From the NCBI GenBank assembly GCA_964648485.1, contig CAZYOF010000005.1, positions 124,001 to 188,000 on the forward strand: DNA of 64,000 nucleotides, given 5' to 3'. The notes under the pieces are model-generated. The model was not told where the DNA came from and ran no database searches. It saw only the letters and a list, made by a program, of their open reading frames with translations. The stretch comes from DAIOEK01 sp964648485. Lineage in GTDB: Bacteria > Chloroflexota > Anaerolineae > Anaerolineales > Anaerolineaceae. The translations under genes and the position numbers were made by a program. Position 1 is the first letter of the stretch. Each line of letters begins with the position of its first letter. Positions 17,616-26,162 of the stretch are shown here, in pieces.

Positions 17616-18734
17616 ATGGCACAACGAGATTTCTATGAAGTTCTTGGGGTGAGTAAAAACGCCTCGCCTGATGAGTTAAAATCCTCTTTCAGGACACTTG
17701 CCCGTAAATATCATCCGGACATCAATAAAGAACCGGATGCAGAGGAAAAGTTTAAGGAAATTAACGAGGCATATGCTGTGCTTTCAGATCCAGAGAAGAG
17801 GGCAGCATATGATCGATATGGATTTGCCGGATTAAATGGCATGGGAGGCATGCCAGATTTCTCAACAATTGATCTCAGTGATCTATTCAGTGAATTCTTT
17901 GGTTTTGGTTCGATGGGCGGTAGCCGCCGTTCTCGGACAGCGCCACGAAGAGGGCAAGATCTGGGTCTGAAAATTAAACTGACCTTTGAAGAAGCTGTCT
18001 TTGGTGCAGAAAAAGAAATTCAATTTGATCGTGATGAAGTGTGCTCTACCTGCCGAGGTAATGGAGCTGAACCTGGAACCTCACCCACAAAGTGTGGCAC
18101 CTGTGGTGGAAAAGGGGAAGTAAGACAGGTCAGACAAACATTTCTAGGGTCGATGGTCCAAGTGACCACCTGTCCGAATTGTAATGGCAGTGGGGAAGTG
18201 ATCAGTTCACCCTGTAAAACTTGTCGTGGATCCGGTTTGGATCGCAAGCATGTTACAAAAACCATTTCTGTTCCAGCTGGTGTGGATAATGGCACCCAAA
18301 TCCGTCTCGCCGGAGAAGGACAACCCGGGGTATATGGCGGGCCAAACGGCAACCTTTTTATTGAAGTTGACGTACAAAAACATAAATTCTTCGAGCGGCA
18401 TTCGAACGACATCCTGTTAAATCTGAACATCAATATTGCGCAGGCTGCTCTGGGGGCAGATATCCAGGTCCCGACTGTGGATGGTCCCGCCACATTAAAA
18501 ATCCCTGCGGGAACGCAACCCGGTAAGGTATTTACCTTGAAAGGGAGGGGCGTTCCTTACTTGAAATCTTCTGGCCGGGGTGACCAGCGGGTAGTGATTA
18601 ATGTTGAGGTGCCAAACCGTTTGGATGAGACACAACGAAAATTGATGGAAGAATTGGCAAAGACTCTTGGCACTGACGTGAAGCCGGCTGAAAAAAATTT
18701 TATGGATGTCTTGAAAGAGGTGTTGGGTGGCTGA
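17616..18734 (+). CDS. dnaJ: Chaperone protein DnaJ (Hsp40)
   Basis: The J-domain co-chaperone that stimulates DnaK ATPase, 372 residues. The J domain has YHPDINKEPDAEEKFKEIN with the HPD motif. A Gly/Phe-rich stretch follows, then four zinc-binding CxxCxGxG repeats (CSTCRGNG, CGTCGGKG, CPNCNGSG, CKTCRGSG) between about residues 143 and 208. The C-terminal substrate-binding region ends LKEVLGG. Its stop overlaps the GTG start of prmA by 8 bp, so the methyltransferase is probably coupled to the heat-shock operon. Confidence 0.97.
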   Translation: MAQRDFYEVLGVSKNASPDELKSSFRTLARKYHPDINKEPDAEEKFKEINEAYAVLSDPEKRAAYDRYGFAGLNGMGGMPDFSTIDLSDLFSEFFGFGSMGGSRRSRTAPRRGQDLGLKIKLTFEEAVFGAEKEIQFDRDEVCSTCRGNGAEPGTSPTKCGTCGGKGEVRQVRQTFLGSMVQVTTCPNCNGSGEVISSPCKTCRGSGLDRKHVTKTISVPAGVDNGTQIRLAGEGQPGVYGGPNGNLFIEVDVQKHKFFERHSNDILLNLNINIAQAALGADIQVPTVDGPATLKIPAGTQPGKVFTLKGRGVPYLKSSGRGDQRVVINVEVPNRLDETQRKLMEELAKTLGTDVKPAEKNFMDVLKEVLGG

Positions 18735-19641
18735 GCCTCGATGGTTGGAAGTCTCTTTTATAGTCAATGGAGAACTTGCCGAAGCACTATCTGAAGTGCT
18801 GGGCAGATTTGTAGAAGGCGGTGTGGCAGTTGAGAGTAATGTAAGGTATAACGATGCCGAAGATGAAGGCACCCCTTACGGGCCAGTACGCATATATGGG
18901 TATCTTCCGGTGAATGAAAACCTGGAGGAAAATCGTCGAAAAATGGAAGAAGCAATCTGGTATCTTGGAAGAATTCAACCTATTCCTGACCCTGTTTATA
19001 CTCCTATCGAAGATCAGGATTGGATGAATTCCTGGAAGGCGAACTACAGACCGATTGAAATTGGTAAGAAAATGATGATCGTACCAGCCTGGATGAATCC
19101 CGATACAAAAGGACGGATTCCACTGAGAATCGATCCGAGCATGGCATTTGGTACAGGAACGCATCCAACAACCCAGTTATGCCTGGAATTACTTGAGAAA
19201 TACCAAGAAACTGAGAAAGATGTCCTTGATATTGGTTGTGGGTCCGGGATTCTATCAATTGCAGCGATAAAATTGGGTGCACGAAAAGCATATGGGGTTG
19301 ATATCGATCCTCTATCAGTTAAAGCCAGTTATGAAAACGCTGAATTGAATGGGGTCACTGAAAATGCTTTATTTAAACAAGGTTCAGTAGTTGAGGTTTT
19401 GATTGACGATTATATTCCACACCAGGCACCACTGGTACTGGCAAATATCCTGGCGCCTGTGATTATCCGCCTGTTAGATGCCGGATTGCATCAGCTACTC
19501 TCACCAGGAGGTACGATCATACTATCCGGCGTTCTGGATCACCAGGCAGATGATGTAATCAAGGCATGTGAGAGGAAGGATCTGCAGCTTGTGGAGAAAA
19601 TTCAAAGCCAGGATTGGATCGCTCTGGCGTTAAGAGCTTGA
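18727..19641 (+). CDS. prmA: Ribosomal protein L11 methyltransferase
   Basis: A SAM-dependent methyltransferase that methylates ribosomal protein L11, 304 residues. The linker WMNSWKANYRP and the motif MAFGTGTHPTTQLCL are diagnostic of PrmA. The SAM-binding motif VLDIGCGSGILSIAAIKLGA and the catalytic-site region LANILAPVIIRL follow. It starts at GTG 18727 inside the end of dnaJ. Placement of prmA after dnaJ is a recurrent arrangement in Gram-positive bacteria and fits this operon. Confidence 0.94.
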   Translation: MAEPRWLEVSFIVNGELAEALSEVLGRFVEGGVAVESNVRYNDAEDEGTPYGPVRIYGYLPVNENLEENRRKMEEAIWYLGRIQPIPDPVYTPIEDQDWMNSWKANYRPIEIGKKMMIVPAWMNPDTKGRIPLRIDPSMAFGTGTHPTTQLCLELLEKYQETEKDVLDIGCGSGILSIAAIKLGARKAYGVDIDPLSVKASYENAELNGVTENALFKQGSVVEVLIDDYIPHQAPLVLANILAPVIIRLLDAGLHQLLSPGGTIILSGVLDHQADDVIKACERKDLQLVEKIQSQDWIALALRA

Positions 19642-19731
19642 TTCGGGTTCAAAAAAGATTTAACAAAAATTTACTAATCCTTAATGGTCTTTTATATAGC
19701 GGATATGATTTAATGCTTGCAGGGACCTTCT

Positions 19732-22296
19732 ATGGATTTAAAAACGACTGGTAAGAAAATCAGCCTATCATTTCTTATTGGAATCAGTGTATTCTTTGTT
19801 GTAATTGTTCCAATAGGAGTAGTGGGTATTTTCACAGGTATTCTTGCCAGAAATTCCCTTGTTCAACAAGCATATGATTTTTCTTTACAGTTACTTGATA
19901 ACAAAGCTCATCAACTTATTGAGCAAGATTACCTTGCTAAATCTAGCCTGGAACGGTTTACAACAGATTACACCATTCAACAGTATGTACTTTCTAAATC
20001 CAATGGATTAGCTGTTGCGATTCCAGATGACGAAATTATTTCACTGCTTAAAACAATTAAGAAAAATCATAATCTGGATAGTCTGGATGTAATCCTCAGG
20101 AACAATGTTGTTTTTAGTGCGCGGGAAGAAGATGAACCTGTTGTTACCTATTCCCCAGAAACTATCCAAAAATTGAGTAGCCAAGCAATACAGCAAGATA
20201 ACACACCTTCAAACGTTAGTACGTTGATGCAAAGCGAGTTGGAAAACAAATCGCAATTCTATATTGGTTTTATTGACGATCCGAAGAGTAAGGATTATCT
20301 GGGATTGATTCTTGTCAGTTATTCCATACGGTTGGCAGATGCGTCAGACTCCCAAATTATTGAGGTGCCGCATGAATTGGAATACCTGCTTCTCTCAAAA
20401 GATGGGGACATACTCAATGAGGATTATCAAGATAACATTCCGGTTCAAGTGCAGAATGAAATTCTTTCATCTGCAGATCCATATGGTTACGTGACGCAAT
20501 TTGTTGATGGACAGAATCGGTTGTTTGCTTATCGAAGAATAATGAATGATGAATGGGTATTAATCTCAAATTCCCCTTTAAAAAATTATGATCAATACAT
20601 TTCGAGAATTTCCTGGAATTTCTTTCTGGTATTCATCTTGATAATTACCTTCTCACTGCTTGCTGCCTGGCTGGTTGTAGTGTTTATTTTGATGCCGTTC
20701 AATCGGGTGATTCATAGCTTTCAGGCAATAAGAAACGGTACATTTGACTGGAAAACCCAACTCCCAGGTTCTTTTATCGCCGAGTTGGATTCACTCACCC
20801 ATTGGTTTAATTCATTTGTGGATACGGAACAGTCTCATCGTCAGATGCAAACTGACCTGTCTGACAGCGAACGAAGATATCACAGTCTGTTTGATAATTC
20901 GCCAATACCACTCTGGGAAGAGGACTTTTCTGAAGTGCTTAAGGCTATCGAAGATCTGCACCTTAATGAGGCAGAATTGGAACCATACTTGGTCCAGAGA
21001 CCTGATGAGGTTATCAGATTAATCTCAATGTTGAAAATTCTGGATGTAAACAAAGCAACCCTTCATCAATATAAAGCAGTGGTAAAAGAGCAGATATTAA
21101 GTCAATCCTCAGTAATTTTTAAGAACGTCAACATAAACCATGTCCGGATGGAAATTCTTGAAATGGCTAAACGGACAAAGGTATATGAACTTGAGTTGGA
21201 AAATAACTCATTTTCTGGCGATGTGCTGATGATTAGAATGCGCTGGTCTGTTTTTCCAGGATATGAAGATTCCATGGGGAGGGTGATTGTTTCTACCCTT
21301 GATATCACCCGGGAAATGAAAGAGAATCAGCTTAAATCAACCATTATGCAAATCGCCCAGGAAGCCAGTCGCGTGGAAACACTGCAAGAGCTTTATCGTT
21401 CCATTCACTGGGCACTGGCAAAAATTATGCCGGCTGACAACCTGTTTATTGCCATTTATGATGAAGAAAAAGGCATGGTTTCATTTCCTTATTTCGTTGA
21501 TCAATTTGATGAAGCACCGGAACCCAGAGTGTTTTCAAACGGATGGACAGAACACGTAATCAGAACTGGTAAACCGGTATTGATTTCTCCTGATTATGTA
21601 AGAAGCTTTGAAGATGAAAATGGATTGGATACAGTAGGAACAGAGTCGATTGATTGGCTTGGCGTGCCATTAATTGTAAAAGACCGTACCATTGGAGCGA
21701 TAGTTGTTCAAACTTATGAAGAAGGAACCCGTTATACACAGGAACATGCAGATTGGTTGATTATTGCTTCCACACAGATTGCTATGGCGATTGACAGAAA
21801 ACAGACGGAAGAAGCGCTTAAGTACAACAGCACACATGATAAGTTAACCGACCTTTATAACCGTGCTTACTTTGAAGCAGAATTGAACCGTCTTTCTGCC
21901 GGAAGGCAGAATCCGATTGGTGTAATCATGGTCGATGTGGATGGATTGAAAAATACCAATGACACATATGGGCATGCAGCCGGAGATGAATTACTAAGGC
22001 GTACGGCGCAGGTATTGCAGAAAGCATTTCGAGTAAATGATATGGTCGCACGGATTGGTGGTGATGAGTTTGTGATTCTTCTACCGCAGTCGGACCTCTC
22101 AATCGTTCAAAAAGCGGTCGAGCGAATCGAAAAAGCACTTTCAGAAAATAACACAAAACGAAATCGCGCCAAACTATCTTTGTCGATTGGGATTTGTTGC
22201 ACCGGCGATGGAATCAATATCAATGACGCGATCAAGATCGCCGACCAGGAAATGTACGCAATCAAGAGCCAGCGAAAACAAAACACTCCGAAATGA
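19732..22296 (+). CDS. Membrane diguanylate cyclase with PAS, GAF and GGDEF
   Basis: A c-di-GMP synthase of about 854 residues. It has an N-terminal membrane segment (about 10-40), an extracytoplasmic sensor of Cache-like length, and a second membrane segment (about 295-325). A HAMP-like linker, a PAS-like region (SERRYHSLFDNSPIPLWEED) and a GAF domain (about 545-690) follow. The C-terminal GGDEF domain has an intact active site RIGGDEFVILL. Five residues before it is RVND, matching the RxxD inhibitory site for product feedback. There is no EAL domain. ATG 19732 with AGGGA upstream is preferred over TTG 19717. It is monocistronic, facing the HtpX-like gene. The signal sensed cannot be told from sequence. 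Confidence 0.92.
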   Translation: MDLKTTGKKISLSFLIGISVFFVVIVPIGVVGIFTGILARNSLVQQAYDFSLQLLDNKAHQLIEQDYLAKSSLERFTTDYTIQQYVLSKSNGLAVAIPDDEIISLLKTIKKNHNLDSLDVILRNNVVFSAREEDEPVVTYSPETIQKLSSQAIQQDNTPSNVSTLMQSELENKSQFYIGFIDDPKSKDYLGLILVSYSIRLADASDSQIIEVPHELEYLLLSKDGDILNEDYQDNIPVQVQNEILSSADPYGYVTQFVDGQNRLFAYRRIMNDEWVLISNSPLKNYDQYISRISWNFFLVFILIITFSLLAAWLVVVFILMPFNRVIHSFQAIRNGTFDWKTQLPGSFIAELDSLTHWFNSFVDTEQSHRQMQTDLSDSERRYHSLFDNSPIPLWEEDFSEVLKAIEDLHLNEAELEPYLVQRPDEVIRLISMLKILDVNKATLHQYKAVVKEQILSQSSVIFKNVNINHVRMEILEMAKRTKVYELELENNSFSGDVLMIRMRWSVFPGYEDSMGRVIVSTLDITREMKENQLKSTIMQIAQEASRVETLQELYRSIHWALAKIMPADNLFIAIYDEEKGMVSFPYFVDQFDEAPEPRVFSNGWTEHVIRTGKPVLISPDYVRSFEDENGLDTVGTESIDWLGVPLIVKDRTIGAIVVQTYEEGTRYTQEHADWLIIASTQIAMAIDRKQTEEALKYNSTHDKLTDLYNRAYFEAELNRLSAGRQNPIGVIMVDVDGLKNTNDTYGHAAGDELLRRTAQVLQKAFRVNDMVARIGGDEFVILLPQSDLSIVQKAVERIEKALSENNTKRNRAKLSLSIGICCTGDGININDAIKIADQEMYAIKSQRKQNTPK

Positions 22297-22303
22297 CCGC
22301 TTC

Positions 22304-23095
22304 TTAACTCATAGAAATCAATCTGGTAAATTCAGCTGTACCGGCATATTCTTTGATTTGCGAAATCCGTTTAATGATCATGGGATGACTGGAGACAAGC
22401 TCCTCTAGCTGCCCGGAGAGTGAGTCATCCTGCCGGTCTAATAGTCTTATCCATTGGTTTTTTTCATCATCAGTCAGGTTGATATCTCCACTCACCAGTT
22501 TGAGCAAAGCAGATACTGCTTTTTCTGGGTTTCTGCATGCAAGCATTCCTGCGCGGTCGGCAGAATACTCACATGCACGGTTCCAGCTTCTAAAGACCAT
22601 CGCTAGAATGACGGCAGCTCCATAAGGGGCAGGGATACCCGCCAGACCGCCAAGGATTGTGTTCAACCAGGTATGACCAAGGCTGATGTGTCCCATTTCG
22701 TGACCAAGGACGAACATCAATTCTTCCGCATCCATTAACTGGAACATTGGTGAATAAACAACAATCGCTTTGGGTGAATCAACACCAAAGGTATAAGCAT
22801 TGAGTTGGTTTTCTCTGACAATGAAGACATCCAGGCTGCCGGGTTTCAATCTGTTCTGACACATACGAATTAACTCACTCAAAGGCTGTGGTTTGGATAG
22901 ATCCACTCGCTGTGCATTGTAAATTAGCGATTGATGGTGAGATTTATTACTTATATAAGCCATTACAAAAAAAGCAAGGATGAATACCCCCGCCAGGCAA
23001 AATGTTGCGGCTGAGGTAAGAATAATCACGAGAGCTACAAGTAAGATAGTTCCCCAAAATATAGCTGTCTCTGAAGGGTAGCGATAATCTGTCAT
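22304..23095 (-). CDS. M48-family membrane metalloprotease (HtpX-like)
   Basis: A 263-residue zinc metalloprotease. Two membrane segments lie near the N-terminus (FWGTILLVALVIILTSAATFCLAGVFILAFFVMAYI). The zinc motif VLGHEMGHISLGH (HExxH) follows, with the downstream Glu in ACEYSADRAG. M48 proteases of this type act in quality control of membrane proteins. It is shorter than E. coli HtpX and probably has the same topology, with the active site in the cytoplasm. A TATAAA box lies only 8 nt before the ATG and there is no Shine-Dalgarno, so the mRNA may be nearly leaderless. Confidence 0.88.
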   Translation of the reverse strand: MTDYRYPSETAIFWGTILLVALVIILTSAATFCLAGVFILAFFVMAYISNKSHHQSLIYNAQRVDLSKPQPLSELIRMCQNRLKPGSLDVFIVRENQLNAYTFGVDSPKAIVVYSPMFQLMDAEELMFVLGHEMGHISLGHTWLNTILGGLAGIPAPYGAAVILAMVFRSWNRACEYSADRAGMLACRNPEKAVSALLKLVSGDINLTDDEKNQWIRLLDRQDDSLSGQLEELVSSHPMIIKRISQIKEYAGTAEFTRLISMS

Positions 23096-23177
23096 AGCTA
23101 GATTTTATATCAAAATCGCTAAAGCCATGCAGGTTATTGCAACTATTAATAAAGTAGAACGTATTATAAATAGACTA

Positions 23178-23206
23178 TTGTAATACTGTATATAATACAG
23201 TATAAT
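23178..23206 (+). promoter_or_regulatory. PadR promoter with embedded palindromic operator
   Basis: TTGTAA (23178-23183), a 17-bp spacer and TATAAT (23201-23206) form a promoter. The spacer is filled by a perfect palindrome, ATACTGTAT-ATA-ATACAGTAT (23183-23203). Palindromes of this kind next to padR genes are usual autoregulatory sites, so the PadR protein encoded just downstream is the likely repressor. It resembles a LexA box but has CTGT-N7-ACAG instead of N8. Confidence 0.75.
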
Positions 23207-23222
23207 ACGTTCAGAGGTAAGA

Positions 23223-23549
23223 ATGATTGAAAAAGAAATAATTGAAAATCAAGTATTGGAACTTCGTCGGGGTGTTACGACCTTTGCCTTATTGCAGATA
23301 TTATCTGATGAGCAATATGGCTATTCCCTGCAGATGACCCTCTCTGAAATGGGTTTAGAAGTAGAGCAAGGGACGTTGTATCCTTTATTGCGTCGACTCG
23401 AACAGCAGGGTTTATTAGATTCAAACTGGCGTGTAGAAGAAGGCCGTCCGCGAAGATACTACCGGGTCAACGATTCGGGCAGGGAACTACTGCAAAAGCT
23501 GGTGGACGAATGGGCGCGCCTGAATGGAATTATCTCTAAATTTAAATAA
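23223..23549 (+). CDS. PadR-family transcriptional regulator
   Basis: A 108-residue winged-helix repressor. The core is typical of PadR: LLQILSDEQYGYSLQMTL, then VEQGTLYPLLRRLEQQGLLDSNW, then GRPRRYYRVNDSGRELL. It has only the short C-terminal helix of the PadR-s2 type. AGAGGTAAG precedes the start. A perfect palindromic operator fills the promoter spacer just upstream, implying autorepression. It is followed 16 bp later by a HAAS-type membrane protein, and the two probably form one signalling unit. Confidence 0.93.
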   Translation: MIEKEIIENQVLELRRGVTTFALLQILSDEQYGYSLQMTLSEMGLEVEQGTLYPLLRRLEQQGLLDSNWRVEEGRPRRYYRVNDSGRELLQKLVDEWARLNGIISKFK

Positions 23550-23565
23550 ACGTAAGTGAGGAAGA

Positions 23566-24555
23566 ATGAAATACATTGAACTTTATGTAAAAGCTGTTGG
23601 AAGGAAATTGCCTCAGTCAATGCGCGATGATATTGAAGCTGAGTTGAAATCTACATTGATGGACATGCTGGACGACAGGGCAAAAGATTCTGGAAGACTC
23701 GCAGATGAGGAGTTGGAGCAGGAGTTGCTAAAGCAATATGGTTCTCCAGATGAAGTCGCCTCAAAGTATCTACCCGAACAGCACTTGATCAGCCCCAAAC
23801 TTTATCCTATTTTCTGGATGATCCTCAAGATTGTGTTAACCGTCCTGGCGATCACGACGATAGTCTCCATAGGGGTGCAGATTGGTCAGATGGGGGGGAA
23901 TGTGCCTGGTGCCGCAACTGTAGTTGGGGAATCCTTCCTTGAACTATTCCAATCGGCTATTCAGGCATTGGGTACACTGGTTCTGGTATTCTTCATCATC
24001 ACCCGTTTTGGTAAAGTTGATAAAGCCTGGAAATCTGAATGGAATCCACGTGATCTTCTTAAGATCAGGGATGAAGATAAGGTCAAACCCGCAGAGTTGA
24101 TTACTGCGATTATCTTCTCAACGATCGGCATCGTTATCTTCAATTTTTATCCGGATCTTATCAGCCTGTATCATAACCTGGATGGGCAGGTAGAGGCTTA
24201 CCCACTTCTGACAAATGCGTTTTTTGGATATTTGCTCTGGTTTAATATTCTCTGGGTTTTGGAGATCATCCAAAATGCACTGCTTTTGAAAGATGGTGTA
24301 TATACCAAGGGTTCCAGGATTTTTGAAATTGGTTTGAATATTGCCAATATCATATTTTTGATCGTAATCATTTCTGGTCCATCAATCGTCCAATTACCCA
24401 TAGCCTGGATGCAGGATTCTGCTGGAATGAGCAATGAAACAGCGTTATTAGTACAGAGCCAATTTGTTACCGGCATCCTCACGGTATTAGGTTTGGTAAC
24501 TGCAATTGTAATTATTGAGACCATCGTAAAAGGATTCAAATTAATACGAAAATAG
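23566..24555 (+). CDS. HAAS-domain multi-pass membrane protein
   Basis: A 329-residue membrane protein. The N-terminal cytoplasmic segment of about 75 residues has the HAAS/permease-prefix pattern (LPQSMRDDIEAELKSTL, then ELLKQYGSPDEVASKYL). Some six hydrophobic segments follow, for example FWMILKIVLTVLAITTIVSIGV and LVLVFFIITRF. Proteins of this type are regularly encoded behind PadR regulators and are thought to pass a membrane or cell-envelope signal; their exact function is unknown. The gene ends at a strong bidirectional terminator. Confidence 0.8.
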   Translation: MKYIELYVKAVGRKLPQSMRDDIEAELKSTLMDMLDDRAKDSGRLADEELEQELLKQYGSPDEVASKYLPEQHLISPKLYPIFWMILKIVLTVLAITTIVSIGVQIGQMGGNVPGAATVVGESFLELFQSAIQALGTLVLVFFIITRFGKVDKAWKSEWNPRDLLKIRDEDKVKPAELITAIIFSTIGIVIFNFYPDLISLYHNLDGQVEAYPLLTNAFFGYLLWFNILWVLEIIQNALLLKDGVYTKGSRIFEIGLNIANIIFLIVIISGPSIVQLPIAWMQDSAGMSNETALLVQSQFVTGILTVLGLVTAIVIIETIVKGFKLIRK

Positions 24556-24573
24556 ATCGATAATGATTACATA

Positions 24574-24607
24574 GAAAAAACAGGCTGGACAAAGTCCAGC
24601 CTGTTTT
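24574..24607. terminator. Bidirectional terminator
   Basis: AAAAAACAGGCTGGAC / GTCCAGCCTGTTTTTT with an AAA loop lies between the convergent HAAS gene and the thioredoxin-CcdA gene. Confidence 0.88.
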
Positions 24608-24623
24608 TTCTCGATTACTCGTT

Positions 24624-26015
24624 TTAGTGGCGTTTTTTTGATTTCATTGGTTCAAATTCAGAACCAATGTGTATGCCCATTGCAGGTAAAATCTTACGGT
24701 GCAATAACAATATCAGAAGAGTACCCAGGAAGGCAATTCCGAACACAACAAGTGATCCGCTCAATTGGTTCATTAGTTCGGGTTTGATGATCATCACAAC
24801 AGCAAGGCAGAGCATAAGTACTCCGCCTACCAGTTTTAAGATTCGACCGCCTTTTTCTTCCAATCTGCTGGCTTTTAATGTGAAAACAGCGCTGAAGAAG
24901 ATCACCATCTCATCTAATTGATAAATGATCATGTATGTCAATAACAATGCAGCGAATACCAGCCATGGTACCTGCTGGGCATTTACCAGGTTTGTCCAAA
25001 TCACTGGAAAGCCTGCTGTACAGGAAAATTCCACGAGTGATACACCTGCTGCTAAAACAATGGTCGCGGCAGCCAATCCCCAATACGAGTCCTGCGCTTC
25101 TACGACGTTCCGCATCTTTTTATAGATGCCCGGTTTCTTCTCATCACTGATGGTTAACGAAACCCCTTCTTTGTACCAGAAATAATCCTTGATGTTGATG
25201 ATGCCAAATCCCAATGCCATTATTGCAACAATAATTTGGATGGTACCTTTAAAAGGAATGATGCTCATAACACTAAACAAACCCAGGATGAACAGGGCGT
25301 ATATTGCTGCGGTAACTGCGATAAATATTGAACCAATAATGATTATTTTTTTCCTCGATCCGGTATGCATGGTTAACGCAAGTAACATGGTTAGCACCCA
25401 GATGGAGCACGGATTTACCCCATCCACCAGCGAGATTAAGATGGTGCTGATGAAAAGAGATTGATGGGAGAGATCAACTTCGCCTATGATGGGAAGGATA
25501 ATTTTGTCTGCAACTTCTTGTTGTGGTAATGATGTTTCTTGGACGGCTGGTGTAGGTTCAGCTTGATTGGCTGGATTGCTTGAAACACGTGCACCTGCAT
25601 CTGGACAGCCTTCCGTTATACAATGTTGGGCAGTTGCTTTAATTTCATCCAGAATTGGCTCATTGTAACCCACCCAATATTTATCGCCTAAAAATATTGT
25701 TGGCACACCTGTAGGTTCAAATCCGCTTGCCTGGCATAATGCTACAAAAAATTCCTGGTTGGGAAGATCGTAATATACTTCATATGGTTTAAAAACGATC
25801 CGGTTGTCAGTTTTTGCAAATTCTTCAAGAAGAGGTTTCGCTTGAGCGCAGTGCGGACATCCATCGCCCCAGAAGAAGTAAATTATGGCTTGATTTTTAG
25901 TCTGTGGTGGTTCGGATTGAGCCTGAGCTGAACCGAAAACAAATAAATTGAGGATAAAGCCAACCAGAGCAAATAGGAAGAGCAAGGGTAAATTTTGCTT
26001 TATTGATCGCTGCAC
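24624..26015 (-). CDS. Thioredoxin-CcdA/DsbD-like membrane fusion protein
   Basis: A 463-residue protein with three parts. First comes a signal peptide (LPLLFLFALVGFILNLFVFGSAQAQ). Second is an extracytoplasmic thioredoxin-fold domain with YFFWGDGCPHCAQAKPLL, a CPHC active site of DsbA type. Third is a polytopic CcdA/DsbD-like domain with SLVDGVNPCSIW and EFSCTAGFPVIW, whose two membrane cysteines are expected to relay electrons. This arrangement would carry reductant from the cytoplasm to a surface thiol partner, for example for cytochrome c assembly. The window encodes several extracytoplasmic c-type cytochromes. GTG 26015, five nt after GGAGG, is preferred over TTG 26027, which lies inside that site. 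Confidence 0.85.
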   Translation of the reverse strand: MQRSIKQNLPLLFLFALVGFILNLFVFGSAQAQSEPPQTKNQAIIYFFWGDGCPHCAQAKPLLEEFAKTDNRIVFKPYEVYYDLPNQEFFVALCQASGFEPTGVPTIFLGDKYWVGYNEPILDEIKATAQHCITEGCPDAGARVSSNPANQAEPTPAVQETSLPQQEVADKIILPIIGEVDLSHQSLFISTILISLVDGVNPCSIWVLTMLLALTMHTGSRKKIIIIGSIFIAVTAAIYALFILGLFSVMSIIPFKGTIQIIVAIMALGFGIINIKDYFWYKEGVSLTISDEKKPGIYKKMRNVVEAQDSYWGLAAATIVLAAGVSLVEFSCTAGFPVIWTNLVNAQQVPWLVFAALLLTYMIIYQLDEMVIFFSAVFTLKASRLEEKGGRILKLVGGVLMLCLAVVMIIKPELMNQLSGSLVVFGIAFLGTLLILLLHRKILPAMGIHIGSEFEPMKSKKRH

Positions 26016-26148
26016 ACTGGCCTCCAAAAACTAAATGAGTTCACAGGAACAAAATCATTCAGTCTGTCGTTAGAATGATGTGCAAATTATAAATGAAAAC
26101 TGATTAATCATTATTAGACAGTCATTAAATCTTAAAATTCCACAATGA

Positions 26149-26154
26149 TATAAT
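26149..26154 (+). promoter_or_regulatory. -10 box directly before the VanW gene
   Basis: TATAAT ends 8 nt before ATG 26163, with no Shine-Dalgarno and a poor -35. Transcription would start at or one or two bases before the ATG, giving a leaderless mRNA. Confidence 0.5.
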
Positions 26155-26162
26155 TTTGCAAA

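Noticed and set aside
23183..23203. LexA (SOS) box
   Set aside because: The spacing is CTGT-N7-ACAG instead of N8, and it sits at the promoter of a padR gene, so a PadR operator is more likely.
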